A DNA stretch of 13,098 nucleotides from Chloroflexota bacterium (GCA_021806765.1 JAJZQR010000142.1:1-13098); one strand, 5' to 3'; counted from the first letter of the stretch, positions 1 to 7,396 are shown. The notes: generated by a model from the letters alone, not told the origin. Numbers and translations are program-made.

Positions 1-28
1 CGACTGCGGGCGGAATGCTTCGCCCCTA
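1..28. repeat. Partial copy of GCATT/AATGC palindromic repeat, truncated by window edge
   Basis: The loop TGCG (5-8) and right arm (9-25, with AATGCTTCGCCC) followed by CTA match the right half of the palindromes at 10275-10313 and 11371-11409. The left arm lies outside the window. The trailing CTA (26-28), read on the minus strand, is the TAG stop of the aldehyde oxidoreductase gene. The family resembles short palindromic intergenic repeats common in Chloroflexota-like genomes (recollection, not searched). Confidence 0.75.
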
Positions 29-1870
29 TGCCAACCCCAGTTCCTTCAACCGGGCCGCCGTCGGGCGGCCCTCCTGGTCCCATCCCATGGCGGCGTAGAA
101 CTGCCCGATCATCGGCTGCAGATCGACGGTGCCGCCCCGGTTGGGGTCCTCCGGCAGGCCGTCCCTCAGGAAGTGGGCCGGCAGCCGGTCGTCGCTGCGA
201 TCCGCCCCGTGCCGCAGGTTGAAAAGCCTCTCCAGGTTGAGGACCCGTTCTCCGATGGAGAGGAGGTCGGTGGGGGAGAAGCTCCAGCCGCTGAGGGCCG
301 AGGTCAGTTCGGCCTCCGCCTCCAGGGAGAAGTTCCCCACCACCGACAGGGCAGCCACCTTGCAGAGCCCCAGGGAGTCCAGGGCCGCCGAGACCGACAT
401 GGCCCGCTTCACCAGCAGCCCCTTCCCCTCGGTGGAGAGCCGGTCCACGGAGGCCGGGGTGCCGAACTCCTGGCGACCCCGCTCTGGATCCCAGCGGTAC
501 TCGGGCACGGCGTATACGCTGGTGAAATCGCCGCCCCGACTGGAGACGGCGTAGCCCAGGGCGGTGCCCATGGCGCCGCGGGGGTCGTAGGCGGTTAGTT
601 CCAGTCCCTTGCTGTGATAGGCGAACTCCTCGGCGCCACGGCCGATCCGGCGGGCGGCCTCGGCCACCCCCTCGGCAAGGATAGCACCGAAGCCCTCCCT
701 GCGGGCGATCTTGTTCAGCATCGTCTCCATGGCCCGATGGTTGCCCCAGGTCAGGTCGATGCCATCGGTGTCGGAACGGGAGAGGATGCCCTTCTCAGTC
801 AGCTCCATGGCGAAGGCGATGCTGCTGGCTGCCGAGATGACGTCGATCCCCAGCCTGCCGCACAGGTTGTAGAGGTACAGGACCGCCTCCACGTCGTCCA
901 CGCCGCACTTGGAGCCCAGGGCCACGATCGGCTCGATGTCGGGCCGCTCACCCTCGGTGCCAGCGAAGGGGCCGCTCTCGATCTTCACCTCGGCCTTGCA
1001 GTGGACGGGGCAGCGGTGGCAGCTCTTGGAGCGGGTGACGTAGTCGATGATCCTCTTCCCGTCGATCTGCTCCACCTTCTCGAAGCGGTTCCGCTGGTAG
1101 TTGCGAGTGGCGAGGATGCCGGTCTCGTCTGCCCAGCTGACGTAGGTGGTGTTGCTGTACTTGGAGTAGATGGGGTAGCGAGGGGCGTTGCGGATGGCGG
1201 TGGCGTAGCGGCGCACGGCCTCCCGCGCCTCGGGCCCCGCCTGCCTCTGCCGGTCACCTCCCCGCACCAGGATCGCCTTCAGCTTCTTGGAGCCCATGAC
1301 GGCTCCCATGCCGGTGCGTCCCGCCGCGTGACCCCGCTCCGTCATGATGCAGCCGTAGCGGACCAGCGCCTCGCCCCCCGGGCCGATGGCCATGAGGCGG
1401 GCGTGGCCGTCTCCGGCCCGCTCCCGGAGGACCTCCTGGGTCTCCCAGCTGTCTCGCCCCCACAGATCGGTGGCGTCGACCAGCTCGGCCCCATCCTGGT
1501 TAATGCTCAGGTAGACCGGTCGCTCCGAACGGCCCCGCACGAGGAGACTCTGGTAGCCGGCTGCTCGCAGCTTCGCGCCGAAGTGGCCGCCGACGTTGGA
1601 GCTGCCCAGCAGGCCGGTGAGGGGCGAGCGGGCGCTGACGTGGAGGCGTGAGGAGGCCGGCGCCTCGGTGCCGGTCAGCAGGCCGCAGCTCATCACCAGG
1701 AGGTTGTCGGGACCCAGGGGGTCCGTGCCGGCGGGCACCTCTTGATAGAGCCGGTGGGAGTTGGCGCCCCTGCCGGACAGGAAGCTTCGGGCCAGCGCCT
1801 CGTCGTATTCAGCGGTCTCGATGTGCCCGTCGGTGAGATCGACGGTGAGGATGTTGCCAATGAAGGTCAT
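26..1870 (-). CDS. Aldehyde:ferredoxin oxidoreductase family protein (tungsten/molybdenum bis-pterin enzyme)
   Basis: A 614-residue protein of the usual AOR-family length. It starts as a typical AOR (TFIGNILTVDLTDG, residues 2-15). It has the pterin-contacting GRTGMGAVMGSKKLKAI at 185-201 and the [4Fe-4S] ligands C284, C287 and C291 (CHRCPVHC) with C503 (GLCK). Known members oxidise aldehydes to carboxylates, passing electrons to ferredoxin, in the cytoplasm and mostly in anaerobes. The substrate cannot be told from sequence. I chose ATG 1870 because the 14 residues upstream in frame (GTG/TTG-type start near 1912) are translated repeat DNA; the AGAAAG upstream of 1870 is only a weak ribosome site. 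The TAG stop lies at the edge of a dispersed palindrome. It lies 102 bp downstream of the mttB-like gene on the same strand, so co-transcription is likely. Confidence 0.93.
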   Translation of the reverse strand: MTFIGNILTVDLTDGHIETAEYDEALARSFLSGRGANSHRLYQEVPAGTDPLGPDNLLVMSCGLLTGTEAPASSRLHVSARSPLTGLLGSSNVGGHFGAKLRAAGYQSLLVRGRSERPVYLSINQDGAELVDATDLWGRDSWETQEVLRERAGDGHARLMAIGPGGEALVRYGCIMTERGHAAGRTGMGAVMGSKKLKAILVRGGDRQRQAGPEAREAVRRYATAIRNAPRYPIYSKYSNTTYVSWADETGILATRNYQRNRFEKVEQIDGKRIIDYVTRSKSCHRCPVHCKAEVKIESGPFAGTEGERPDIEPIVALGSKCGVDDVEAVLYLYNLCGRLGIDVISAASSIAFAMELTEKGILSRSDTDGIDLTWGNHRAMETMLNKIARREGFGAILAEGVAEAARRIGRGAEEFAYHSKGLELTAYDPRGAMGTALGYAVSSRGGDFTSVYAVPEYRWDPERGRQEFGTPASVDRLSTEGKGLLVKRAMSVSAALDSLGLCKVAALSVVGNFSLEAEAELTSALSGWSFSPTDLLSIGERVLNLERLFNLRHGADRSDDRLPAHFLRDGLPEDPNRGGTVDLQPMIGQFYAAMGWDQEGRPTAARLKELGLA

Positions 1871-1887
1871 GATAGTTTCTTTCTGAC

Positions 1888-1976
1888 CTAACCCCCCAAC
1901 CCCCTTCCCCACGGGGGAAGGGGGAGACTCTCCTCTTCCCGCCCTTAGCAGGGGGAGGGGCCGGGGGAGAGGTTAG
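1888..1976. repeat. 89-bp repeat with CTAACC / GGTTAG inverted ends and internal C-rich hairpin
   Basis: The element begins CTAACC (1888-1893) and ends GGTTAG (1971-1976). It contains a perfect 11-bp stem (CCCCCTTCCCC 1900-1910 with 1914-1924, loop of 3) and further purine/pyrimidine-skewed blocks. It fills the gap between the mttB-like gene and the AOR gene. The TAA stop of the upstream gene (1973-1975 on the minus strand) is inside its right end. It could attenuate transcription between the two genes or be a small non-autonomous mobile repeat. Confidence 0.7.
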
Positions 1977-3421
1977 CTTAGCCCCCGCGTCGCCCGCTGG
2001 ACCACCCCGTCCAGGGCCCGGGACACATCGGCGGGCAGCGGCTCGGGCCTGTGCTCCGCCAGGATCTGCCGCACCCTCTCGTTGGCCCGCTCCCGCAGGG
2101 TCTTGCTCCCCGAGGCGGACCAGCCATCGTAGTTCTGCCGGTCTATCAGCGACGGGTACCAGTCCTCCTTGTAGTGGTGGACGGTGTGGGGCACCCCCAG
2201 GTAGTTGCCGTCGGGGCCCAGTTCGTCGATCAGGTCCAGGGCCAGGGCATCGTCGTCCACCGGGACTCCCTCCATGAAGCGCTGGATCCAGCCGATGAAC
2301 TCGTCGCACATCACCAGCTGCTCCAGGGAGTAGGTGAGGCCGGAGTCCAGGTAGCCCACGTCGTGGACCAGGTGGGAGCCGGCCAGGGTCTCGGTGAGCA
2401 GGGTGAGGGCCGCTTCGGCCGCCGCCTGCTGGTCGGGAAGCTTGGCGTCGCTACAGCCCCCCAGGCCGAAGAGGGGGAGGTCGTAGCGGTGGCCCATCTC
2501 CATGAAGAGGACCCGGTTCTCCGGCGCCGCGTAGACGTCCCCCAGGTAGCGCATGTCGGCAAGGTCGTTGGTGCCCCCGCTGATGATGATGGGCGCGCCC
2601 TCCCGCTTCAGTTGGGCCACGACTACGCCTGCCAGCTCCCCGGCGTTGGCCAGGGCCAGGGCGCCGGCCAGGGTGACGGGACCGCTGAGTCCCCGCAGCA
2701 CCACCGGGGTGTAGGTGGCCGGGATCCCCTTTCCGGCCAGGAAGAGCAGCTTCTTCAGCGACTCGGTGTCGTGGTGAAGGGGGGCGGCCACGTTGATGTA
2801 GAAACCGCAGAGGGGGTTCTGCCGGAGGGCATCGGCGCCGCCGGCCACGATCTCCGCCATCTCGATCACGTCGACGCAGCCCTCGTAGGAGGTGGTCACG
2901 GCCAGGAGGGGCTTGGTGCTGTTGGAGAGCATCGCCCGCATCTGGTAGCGGTCGGCGATCCGTGGGTCCAGGTCGTCGGCCACGTTGAGCGACATCACGA
3001 AGTCGATGTTGGGCAGGGCGTCGCAGACCCGGATGCCCTCCTCGATGTCCCGCAGGGTGCCGAGGCGCCGCTCTCCGGTCTGGACGTCGATGACGTTGGG
3101 GCAGTCGGAGCCGGTGCCGTAGAAGACGTTGTTCCCCTCCAGGGGCATAACCCGCCGGCCGTGCCGGTCGCACAGGACGATCCGCTTGGGCGCCAGGTCG
3201 AGGGCCCACTCCACCAGGGCCGCGGGGATCCGCACCCGCCTGCCTTCGGATACGTGGGCTCCGGCGCGACGGAGCATCTCCACCGCCTCGGGCTCGTCCA
3301 TCACCACGCCCGTCCGCTCCAGGATCTCGAGGCTGGCCTGGTGGATCCGGTCTCGCTGGCTGTCGGAGAGCTTCCGGAAGTGGGGGGCATCGAAGATGGT
3401 GGAGTTGCTGCGAACGATCAC
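1973..3421 (-). CDS. MttB-superfamily (trimethylamine/betaine) methyltransferase, non-pyrrolysine type
   Basis: A 482-residue protein with the length and pattern of the MttB superfamily: FYGTGSDCPNVID (100-112), SNSTKPLLAVTTS (166-178), GLSGPVTLAGALALANAGE (244-262), SGGTNDLADMRY (281-292) and GGCSDAKLPDQQAAAE (321-336). Archaeal MttB reads through an amber codon as pyrrolysine in this last area; here the frame is uninterrupted. It therefore belongs to the pyrrolysine-free branch, whose studied members (MtgB, MtpB, MtcB types) demethylate quaternary amines and pass the methyl group to a corrinoid protein. No corrinoid protein or MtrH/MtgA-type partner is in the window, so the substrate is open. 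The start is GTG 3421 with AAGGAG about 10-12 nt upstream. The stop lies within the inverted repeat that separates it from the AOR gene. Confidence 0.88.
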   Translation of the reverse strand: MIVRSNSTIFDAPHFRKLSDSQRDRIHQASLEILERTGVVMDEPEAVEMLRRAGAHVSEGRRVRIPAALVEWALDLAPKRIVLCDRHGRRVMPLEGNNVFYGTGSDCPNVIDVQTGERRLGTLRDIEEGIRVCDALPNIDFVMSLNVADDLDPRIADRYQMRAMLSNSTKPLLAVTTSYEGCVDVIEMAEIVAGGADALRQNPLCGFYINVAAPLHHDTESLKKLLFLAGKGIPATYTPVVLRGLSGPVTLAGALALANAGELAGVVVAQLKREGAPIIISGGTNDLADMRYLGDVYAAPENRVLFMEMGHRYDLPLFGLGGCSDAKLPDQQAAAEAALTLLTETLAGSHLVHDVGYLDSGLTYSLEQLVMCDEFIGWIQRFMEGVPVDDDALALDLIDELGPDGNYLGVPHTVHHYKEDWYPSLIDRQNYDGWSASGSKTLRERANERVRQILAEHRPEPLPADVSRALDGVVQRATRGLS

Positions 3422-3465
3422 GACCTGCTGTCTCCTTTGCTGCTGAGGTGCCGAGCGGTGGGAAG

Positions 3466-3494
3466 ATCATACAGCACCGGGGCGATTCTTTGCA
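3466..3494 (-). promoter_or_regulatory. Candidate promoter of the mttB-like gene
   Basis: On the minus strand TATGAT (3471-3466) matches a -10 box at 5 of 6 positions. It lies about 45 bp before the GTG start. The -35 position 17 nt upstream (TGCAAA, 3494-3489) is weak, 3 of 6. Confidence 0.35.
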
Positions 3495-3549
3495 CGGCCG
3501 GCACCCTCACGTCTGAGATGGCATCTTCCCGTCGATGGAGAGGTTGGCC

Positions 3550-3567
3550 ATAGCCATTTTTGGCTAT
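3550..3567. repeat. Short inverted repeat ATAGCCA-TTTT-TGGCTAT
   Basis: Perfect 7-bp arms with a 4-nt loop in the divergent intergenic region between the mttB-like gene and the collagen-like gene (3422-3682). It could be an operator or a small hairpin. No convincing promoter for the plus-strand gene was found next to it, and I see nothing else definable in this region. Confidence 0.4.
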
Positions 3568-3682
3568 TGATAGGGAACAGTGGGGATAAGTACGTTAGCC
3601 TCAGCTTCTATCAGGTGGTCCCTTCGATGGGAGTCATGGGATGAGAGTGGCTGGCAAAACCCAGAAAGGGAGGTTAGGGAAG

Positions 3683-4417
3683 ATGCGAGGTAAGCTCGGT
3701 TCGTTCGTGACTCGGGCATTGCGTTCCACCCCGGCCGTAGCCGTCATGTCGAGCCTCGTGACCGTGGCGCTGTTCAACGCAGGCACCATCTCCGCCGGCA
3801 GCATCCCCGGCGCCGATGGCATCATCTACGCGGCCTACAATCTTCAGACCGGCGTCGTCAGACTCCTGGACTCCCCCAACGCGGAAATCCGAACCGGGGA
3901 GGCCCGCACCTCCTGGAACCAACAGGGACTCCAGGGCGCCCAGGGGCCAAAGGGGGATCCGGGCCCGCAGGGCCCACAAGGCGCAAAGGGCGATCCAGGT
4001 CCCGTCGGGCCCATCGGTCCGGCAGGGCCGCAGGGCTCACAAGGACCGGCTGGACCTGCTGGGCCGCAAGGACCGGCGGGCCCTGCAGGATCGGGGGGAG
4101 TGCGCGCCTATGCGCAGATCGGGTCGCTGTCCTCCACCAGTCCGTCGATCACGCGTGCTCAGAACGTGGTTAGCGCCGCCAAACTCACCACCGGTCTGTA
4201 CTGCGTGGGGGTGGACGCCGGCATTGACCTGAGCAAGACGGTGGCTGTCGTCACAGCCGTTGGGGGTGCTTCAGACCAGGCGACTTCGTTTGGGGTATTG
4301 CCGGCTGGGTGTTCCTACGTCGCATCCCCGAACATGACCCAGAACGTGCAGGTGACCGCGCGCAACAGTTCGGGGGCGTTGATCGACCCGCTGGGTTTCA
4401 TGTTCTTAGTGCCGTAG
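3683..4417 (+). CDS. Exported collagen-like (Gly-X-Y) repeat protein
   Basis: A 244-residue protein. A basic N-terminus is followed by a hydrophobic stretch at about 16-39, a signal peptide or anchor. Next comes an [12 protein letters not shown]...VRLLD...TSWNQQG module (about 41-82). Eighteen uninterrupted Gly-X-Y triplets follow (about 82-135, many GPQ/GPA/GDP), then a roughly 107-residue C-terminal domain with two Cys (YCVGV, GCSY). The order hydrophobic segment, IPG-x-DG module, SWNQ-G, collagen, C-terminal domain recurs in actinobacterial and Chloroflexota surface proteins as I recall. Usual members have Cys where this one has YAAY, so the pair is missing here. ATG 3683 is preferred for GGGAGG 9 nt upstream. 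ATG 3641 (GGGAG 7 nt upstream, 258 residues) is a real alternative. It is probably secreted or cell-surface; function unknown. It stands alone, ended by a hairpin. Confidence 0.85.
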   Translation: MRGKLGSFVTRALRSTPAVAVMSSLVTVALFNAGTISAGSIPGADGIIYAAYNLQTGVVRLLDSPNAEIRTGEARTSWNQQGLQGAQGPKGDPGPQGPQGAKGDPGPVGPIGPAGPQGSQGPAGPAGPQGPAGPAGSGGVRAYAQIGSLSSTSPSITRAQNVVSAAKLTTGLYCVGVDAGIDLSKTVAVVTAVGGASDQATSFGVLPAGCSYVASPNMTQNVQVTARNSSGALIDPLGFMFLVP

Positions 4418-4437
4418 CGGGCGACCGCGAAGGAGAC

Positions 4438-4466
4438 CGAGAGGCGGCCGCGAAGGCCGCCTCTCG
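4438..4466 (+). terminator. Hairpin terminator after the collagen-like gene
   Basis: Perfect 12-bp stem CGAGAGGCGGCC (4438-4449) with its complement (4455-4466) and a 5-nt loop GCGAA, 20 bp after the stop. The tail TAGTCTTGCC is poor in T, so termination may be partly factor-assisted. The convergent AbiE unit ends at 4954. Confidence 0.75.
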
Positions 4467-4953
4467 TAGTCTTGCCGCTGCCTTAGACCCACTTCAGCGC
4501 CCGCGCGCCTGCCCTGCCGTCCTCTGTCCCTTCTCGGTTACCTCTGTGTACTCCGCCCAATTGCGAATGGCTCCAAAGACGGGCATTTGTGGTAGTCTCG
4601 TGCCTGATTCTGGTGTCTTGGAGGGCCGACTGTTTGACTCAGTTGCCAAGAGAAGATGGCCCCAATGCAGCGGAACAAGTCAAAATGGCTCCAAAGCAGC
4701 CGAAAACGGGGAGACCATTGCCCAGAAGAAGACCCAGCGCGGGCACCAGTGTAAAGAGGGAATAGGCAATAGTGAGCCATGGCGGGGCGATGGGGCAGGG
4801 ATAAGGCCTTTCTCCGGCCATGATAGGAGTCCGTATGTTCATCCGAAGGAGGGGAGTTGGCTGCGGGCAAAGCCCCTACGGTAAGTCCGAGCCGATATCG
4901 CTACACAGGTGCAGTCCGGGTCTATTGGAGAGGTGCGATGACAATCAGCCTTT
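4467..4953. other. Gene-free stretch between convergent units
   Basis: No convincing gene. Frames open here have no recognisable domains. The one hydrophobic minus-strand frame (4639-4842) lacks a ribosome site. A 13-nt direct repeat, AATGGCTCCAAAG, occurs at 4566-4578 and 4684-4696. Base composition looks less GC-rich than the flanking genes, which suits a decayed or recently exchanged segment beside a toxin-antitoxin cassette. Confidence 0.5.
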
Positions 4954-5823
4954 TTACCTGACGGCTCTGAGAAACTCCCTCACGGCACCGACGGCGTGCA
5001 GGACCAGACGGTCGGGCTCTTCTCCCGATCCGCTGAGGAACCTGGCATAAGCTATCGCACCTGCTCGGTCGGCGTTCCCGAAATGATCTTCCAGTGTGAC
5101 TAGCGTCTCTTCCACGATGGGCTCACTGAAGAACCCGCTCCTACTGACAGTCCTTGCCAGTTCCGTCGGGCCCTGCGGCCAGGCATCGAGAAGCCAGATG
5201 ATGTCGTAGCTGTCCTTCGACTTGTTGCGCTCTCGGAGCGCGGCGGCCTTTGCAGCCAGAAAGGCGGTTGGGCCCGTCACCCGGAGAGATACTGTAGCGC
5301 GGCCTTTTCCTTTCGGAAGGCTTACCTCACGCCTGACTTCCTGGATATCTCGGCTCATGAGGTCGCCGACGGACAGTACCATGGCTGAAAACTTCGAGCC
5401 GAGATTACGCCTGGCCCGCGAAAGGCCTTCGCCCGAGGGGCGAAACAACTTCCCAGGCACGCGACCGGGGCCTACCGGGCAGAAGAACTCGACGATGATC
5501 CTGCCATCGGCTCCTCCCCGCCATCGCCAACTCTCCTCGGCCTTGAATCCGGCCGTGGCCAGGCACCTCTCGATCTTCTCGTATTCGGCGGTGTCTCCCT
5601 CGACCAGGGCGACACTAAGGCAGAAGTCCAGGTCCGTCGTACCGACGTGGGGCTCAATGCCTGGATCCAGTATCGGGACCAAGAGCCCCGGCACGACCCC
5701 ACCGATCAGGGCCATGTGTCGAGAGGCGAAGCCGAGAGCCCTCATGAGGCCTGCGGCTTCGCCTATCAAGAGACCTGTCATGGCAGAGTCATACTCGCTG
5801 TAGTGGGCGCCGTCAGAAACCAA
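4954..5823 (-). CDS. AbiEii-like nucleotidyltransferase toxin (type IV toxin-antitoxin)
   Basis: A 289-residue protein with the AbiEii/MenT-type nucleotidyltransferase layout: a helix, then GGVVPGLLVP (41-50) as the G-rich motif, TTDLDF (62-67) with acidic D64/D66, VEFFCP (111-116) with a further acidic residue, K192 in AKAAALRERN, and KSKDSYDIIWLLD (201-213), the usual KD-x-YDI segment. Known family toxins transfer nucleotides to RNA or tRNA targets and halt growth during phage infection; the target here is unknown. The start TTG 5823 is chosen because GGGAGG lies 6 nt upstream and the gene overlaps the antitoxin stop by 11 nt, implying coupled translation. ATG 5781 is an alternative without the first 14 residues. 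All catalytic motifs appear intact. Confidence 0.85.
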   Translation of the reverse strand: MVSDGAHYSEYDSAMTGLLIGEAAGLMRALGFASRHMALIGGVVPGLLVPILDPGIEPHVGTTDLDFCLSVALVEGDTAEYEKIERCLATAGFKAEESWRWRGGADGRIIVEFFCPVGPGRVPGKLFRPSGEGLSRARRNLGSKFSAMVLSVGDLMSRDIQEVRREVSLPKGKGRATVSLRVTGPTAFLAAKAAALRERNKSKDSYDIIWLLDAWPQGPTELARTVSRSGFFSEPIVEETLVTLEDHFGNADRAGAIAYARFLSGSGEEPDRLVLHAVGAVREFLRAVR

Positions 5824-6874
5824 TGACTACCTCCCGGAAGTGCGCCGCCGCGTCTTCGCCCCTTCTCTCGCCCAGTAGATCCAGATAGACCCGTATGGGG
5901 GACGCCAGGATTAGGCCGTCGTCGGAACGGGCCGCGCCGATTATACCAACTCGGCCTGTGTCTCTCCAAAGAACGAGGTTGGCACCTCTGTCTACCGGCT
6001 CGGCGCCCAACAGGTCCAGGACCTGCGGCAGGGGGCAGTCCGGATCTACGCGCAGTGCTGCCCGAGGAACAGACGTGGGGCCGGCTCGAAGGATCGCGGC
6101 CGCAGCGGCCCCGGTCCACGCGTAGGCGATCTTCTCGCCGTCAAGGGCGCGGGAGACCTTGCCTAGAAGGTCTGGAACGCTACGCGCATACAGCGTACAC
6201 TCCAGATGCTCGTACACCTTCCTGGAGGATGGCTGTGCCACGAGCCAATCCAGAAGGAGACCGGGCTGCGGAATGGTGCGCCGCTTGTACGGGCCCTCCC
6301 CTGTAGCCTTCGCGAGCATCTCCCTGTCCAGAAGGCTAAGTAGCTTGTGTGCCTGTCCAAGGGACATGGCTCCTTCTCGATTGAGATCAATCAGCTTCCA
6401 CTCTCGGTTCGGTTCGGTGAGCATCACCTGAAGGGCACGAATGCTAGTCTGCCCGATGACGTTTATTGTTCCCACAGGGACCCTCGGGGGGTTCGTCGGC
6501 TTCTGGTCCACGTGCAACAGGAGCCCAGGGGCCACCAGGTGAAGCCCGCCCCGTCCGTCGACGTAGGAGATCTCTTGCTCCTCCAAGACGTGGCGCAGCG
6601 GCTTCGGCAGAACCGCACCCACCACTACGGGCAGGGCGCCCTTGGTGGTCTTGCGCGCCTCTGCCACGATCACCTGAGCTTCCCTCTCCGGATCGCCCGT
6701 CCCCTGCTGGCGTTGTATCAGATTGAGGCGCCAGCGGCGCCCGCCATTCCTCAGGCTTGCCTGAGTTCCGCCTAGACGCAATTGGACGCCAGGTACGGCG
6801 GCCAGTATCCTGGTCAGCTGACCAGGAACCCTCAACCCAAGCTGGATTTCTACTTGCTTTTTCACTGTAATCAC
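5813..6874 (-). CDS. AbiEi-like antitoxin and transcriptional regulator
   Basis: About 353 residues from GTG 6874. Segments in order: an N-terminal part; an alpha/beta segment with LPVVVGAVLPKPLRHVLEEQ and SYVDGRGGLHLVAPG (about 81-117); a winged-helix-like segment around 140-210 (REGAMSLGQAHKLLSLLDRE, then basic KRRTIPQPGLLLDWLV); and a C-terminal region ending ASPIRVYLDLLGERRGEDAA (324-343), a signature of AbiEi-family antitoxins. Studied AbiEi proteins neutralise AbiEii without binding it and repress their own promoter through inverted repeats. It precedes and overlaps the toxin, the standard order. The start is uncertain: the frame stays open to a TTG at 7105, but that stretch spans the promoter and operators, so I place the start at GTG 6874 (GTG 6865 is also possible). 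AGGAGG (6903-6898) is separated from 6874 by a hairpin. Confidence 0.75.
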   Translation of the reverse strand: MITVKKQVEIQLGLRVPGQLTRILAAVPGVQLRLGGTQASLRNGGRRWRLNLIQRQQGTGDPEREAQVIVAEARKTTKGALPVVVGAVLPKPLRHVLEEQEISYVDGRGGLHLVAPGLLLHVDQKPTNPPRVPVGTINVIGQTSIRALQVMLTEPNREWKLIDLNREGAMSLGQAHKLLSLLDREMLAKATGEGPYKRRTIPQPGLLLDWLVAQPSSRKVYEHLECTLYARSVPDLLGKVSRALDGEKIAYAWTGAAAAAILRAGPTSVPRAALRVDPDCPLPQVLDLLGAEPVDRGANLVLWRDTGRVGIIGAARSDDGLILASPIRVYLDLLGERRGEDAAAHFREVVIGF

Positions 6875-6912
6875 ATTTTCACTGTGGAGTGAAAATGCCT
6901 CCTGAGTGAAAG
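6858..6912. promoter_or_regulatory. AbiE proximal operator cluster
   Basis: A perfect palindrome has arms CATTTTCACT (6874-6883) and AGTGAAAATG (6888-6897) around GTGG. Additional half-sites are TTTTTCACTG (6858-6867) and AGTGAAAG (6905-6912), the latter overlapping the -10 box. AbiEi antitoxins are known to autorepress through inverted repeats, so these are the likely targets. In RNA the same palindrome folds to a 10-bp hairpin between AGGAGG and the start codon. Confidence 0.7.
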
Positions 6913-6939
6913 TATAGCAGGAACGCCGAGCGATGTCAG
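6911..6939 (-). promoter_or_regulatory. Promoter of the AbiE toxin-antitoxin unit
   Basis: Minus strand CTGACA (6939-6934, 5 of 6 to TTGACA), a 17-nt spacer, then TATACT (6916-6911, 5 of 6 to TATAAT). The expected transcript start is near 6904, directly in front of AGGAGG. This rules out a translation start at 7105. Confidence 0.7.
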
Positions 6940-7005
6940 CTGAAGAATCGCGGATGGAAGGGCCCTGTTCCCAGAGGGCTTCTCCATCCACCAGCGTCGC
7001 CAGCC

Positions 7006-7053
7006 GTGCATTTTCACTCTGCGGTGAAAATGCACCTAGAGTGAAAATGCACG
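7006..7053. promoter_or_regulatory. AbiE distal operator
   Basis: Perfect 12-bp arms GTGCATTTTCAC (7006-7017) and GTGAAAATGCAC (7024-7035) around 6 nt, followed by a third copy of the half-site, AGAGTGAAAATGCAC (7038-7052). It shares the core ATTTTCACT with the proximal palindrome. The centres are about 135 bp apart, and this site is upstream of the -35 box, suggesting looping or cooperative binding. Confidence 0.65.
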
Positions 7054-7074
7054 TTCGTTCAAGAACGGAATCCC

Positions 7075-7107
7075 GTTTGGGAAGGCCGTCTCGCGGCCTT
7101 CCCAAAC
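7075..7107. repeat. Strong orphan hairpin at the AbiE cassette edge
   Basis: A perfect 14-bp stem, GTTTGGGAAGGCCG (7075-7088) with its complement (7094-7107), loop TCTCG. No T-run follows on either strand and no gene reads into it, so it is not an obvious terminator. It may mark the boundary of the inserted toxin-antitoxin cassette. Confidence 0.6.
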
Positions 7108-7347
7108 TAGGGCAAGGTAGCTGATAGACAGGCTGCCTGTGAGATCAGATCTGCGGTGTCGACAACGGCGCTCACTTCAAATATTAACAATCCCCCTTTA
7201 TGGCGACGGAGTTCCCGACGAACTCCGGTCTCACTCGTTGGATCCCATCAAGTCGCCCCTGAACGCCCCTCCGGGAGTTTGGAACCCCCTTAATTGTCGT
7301 TTGGAGCCGCCTTTGATCGGGAGGAGTCGTGTTACCTCTTCAACCTC
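7108..7347. other. Gene-free stretch upstream of the LexA-box operon
   Basis: No gene or RNA gene recognised. The one structured element is an inverted repeat with arms CGGAGTTC (7207-7214) and GAACTCCG (7220-7227) around CCGAC. No tRNA-like fold was found by eye. Confidence 0.5.
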
Positions 7348-7376
7348 TTGACTCCCCGGGGCTACCCTCGTAGAAT
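7348..7376 (+). promoter_or_regulatory. Sigma70-type promoter of the HGG / sigma-like operon
   Basis: TTGACT (7348-7353), a spacer of exactly 17 nt, and TAGAAT (7371-7376). Each box matches the consensus at 5 of 6 positions. The predicted transcript start near 7383 lies within the LexA-type palindrome. Confidence 0.75.
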
Positions 7377-7380
7377 GTAC

Positions 7381-7396
7381 TAGAACATACGTTCTA
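7381..7396. promoter_or_regulatory. LexA/DinR-type SOS box
   Basis: TAGAACATACGTTCTA is a palindrome with 6-bp arms and fits the Gram-positive SOS core GAAC-N4-GTTC. It sits 4 bp after the -10 box over the expected transcript start, the classic repressor position. That LexA of this host uses this motif is an inference. Confidence 0.65.

Noticed and set aside
1871..1912. Longer start for the aldehyde oxidoreductase
   Set aside because: The added residues are encoded by the C-rich repeat and have no family counterpart; ATG 1870 gives the normal AOR N-terminus.
2450..2470. Pyrrolysine amber codon in the mttB-like gene
   Set aside because: The frame is continuous through the SDAKLPDQQ area with no in-frame TAG, so it is the pyrrolysine-free type.
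2051..3553. Long plus-strand frame opposite the mttB-like gene
   Set aside because: A shadow of the GC-rich coding strand; the minus-strand protein has clear family motifs throughout.
4639..4842. Hydrophobic 67-residue minus-strand frame
   Set aside because: No ribosome site, no promoter and no recognisable family; it also overlaps a 13-nt direct repeat. Chance frame is more likely.
4309..4884. Plus-strand frame after the collagen-like gene
   Set aside because: It begins inside the collagen-like gene in another frame and runs through the terminator; the composition is not protein-like.
6875..7105. N-terminal extension of the antitoxin reading frame to a TTG at 7105
   Set aside because: The stretch covers the promoter, both operator palindromes and part of a hairpin; the extra residues look like translated regulatory DNA.
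7108..7347. Possible tRNA or small RNA in the gene-free stretch
   Set aside because: I could not fit a cloverleaf or a T-loop by eye; only one short inverted repeat is present.
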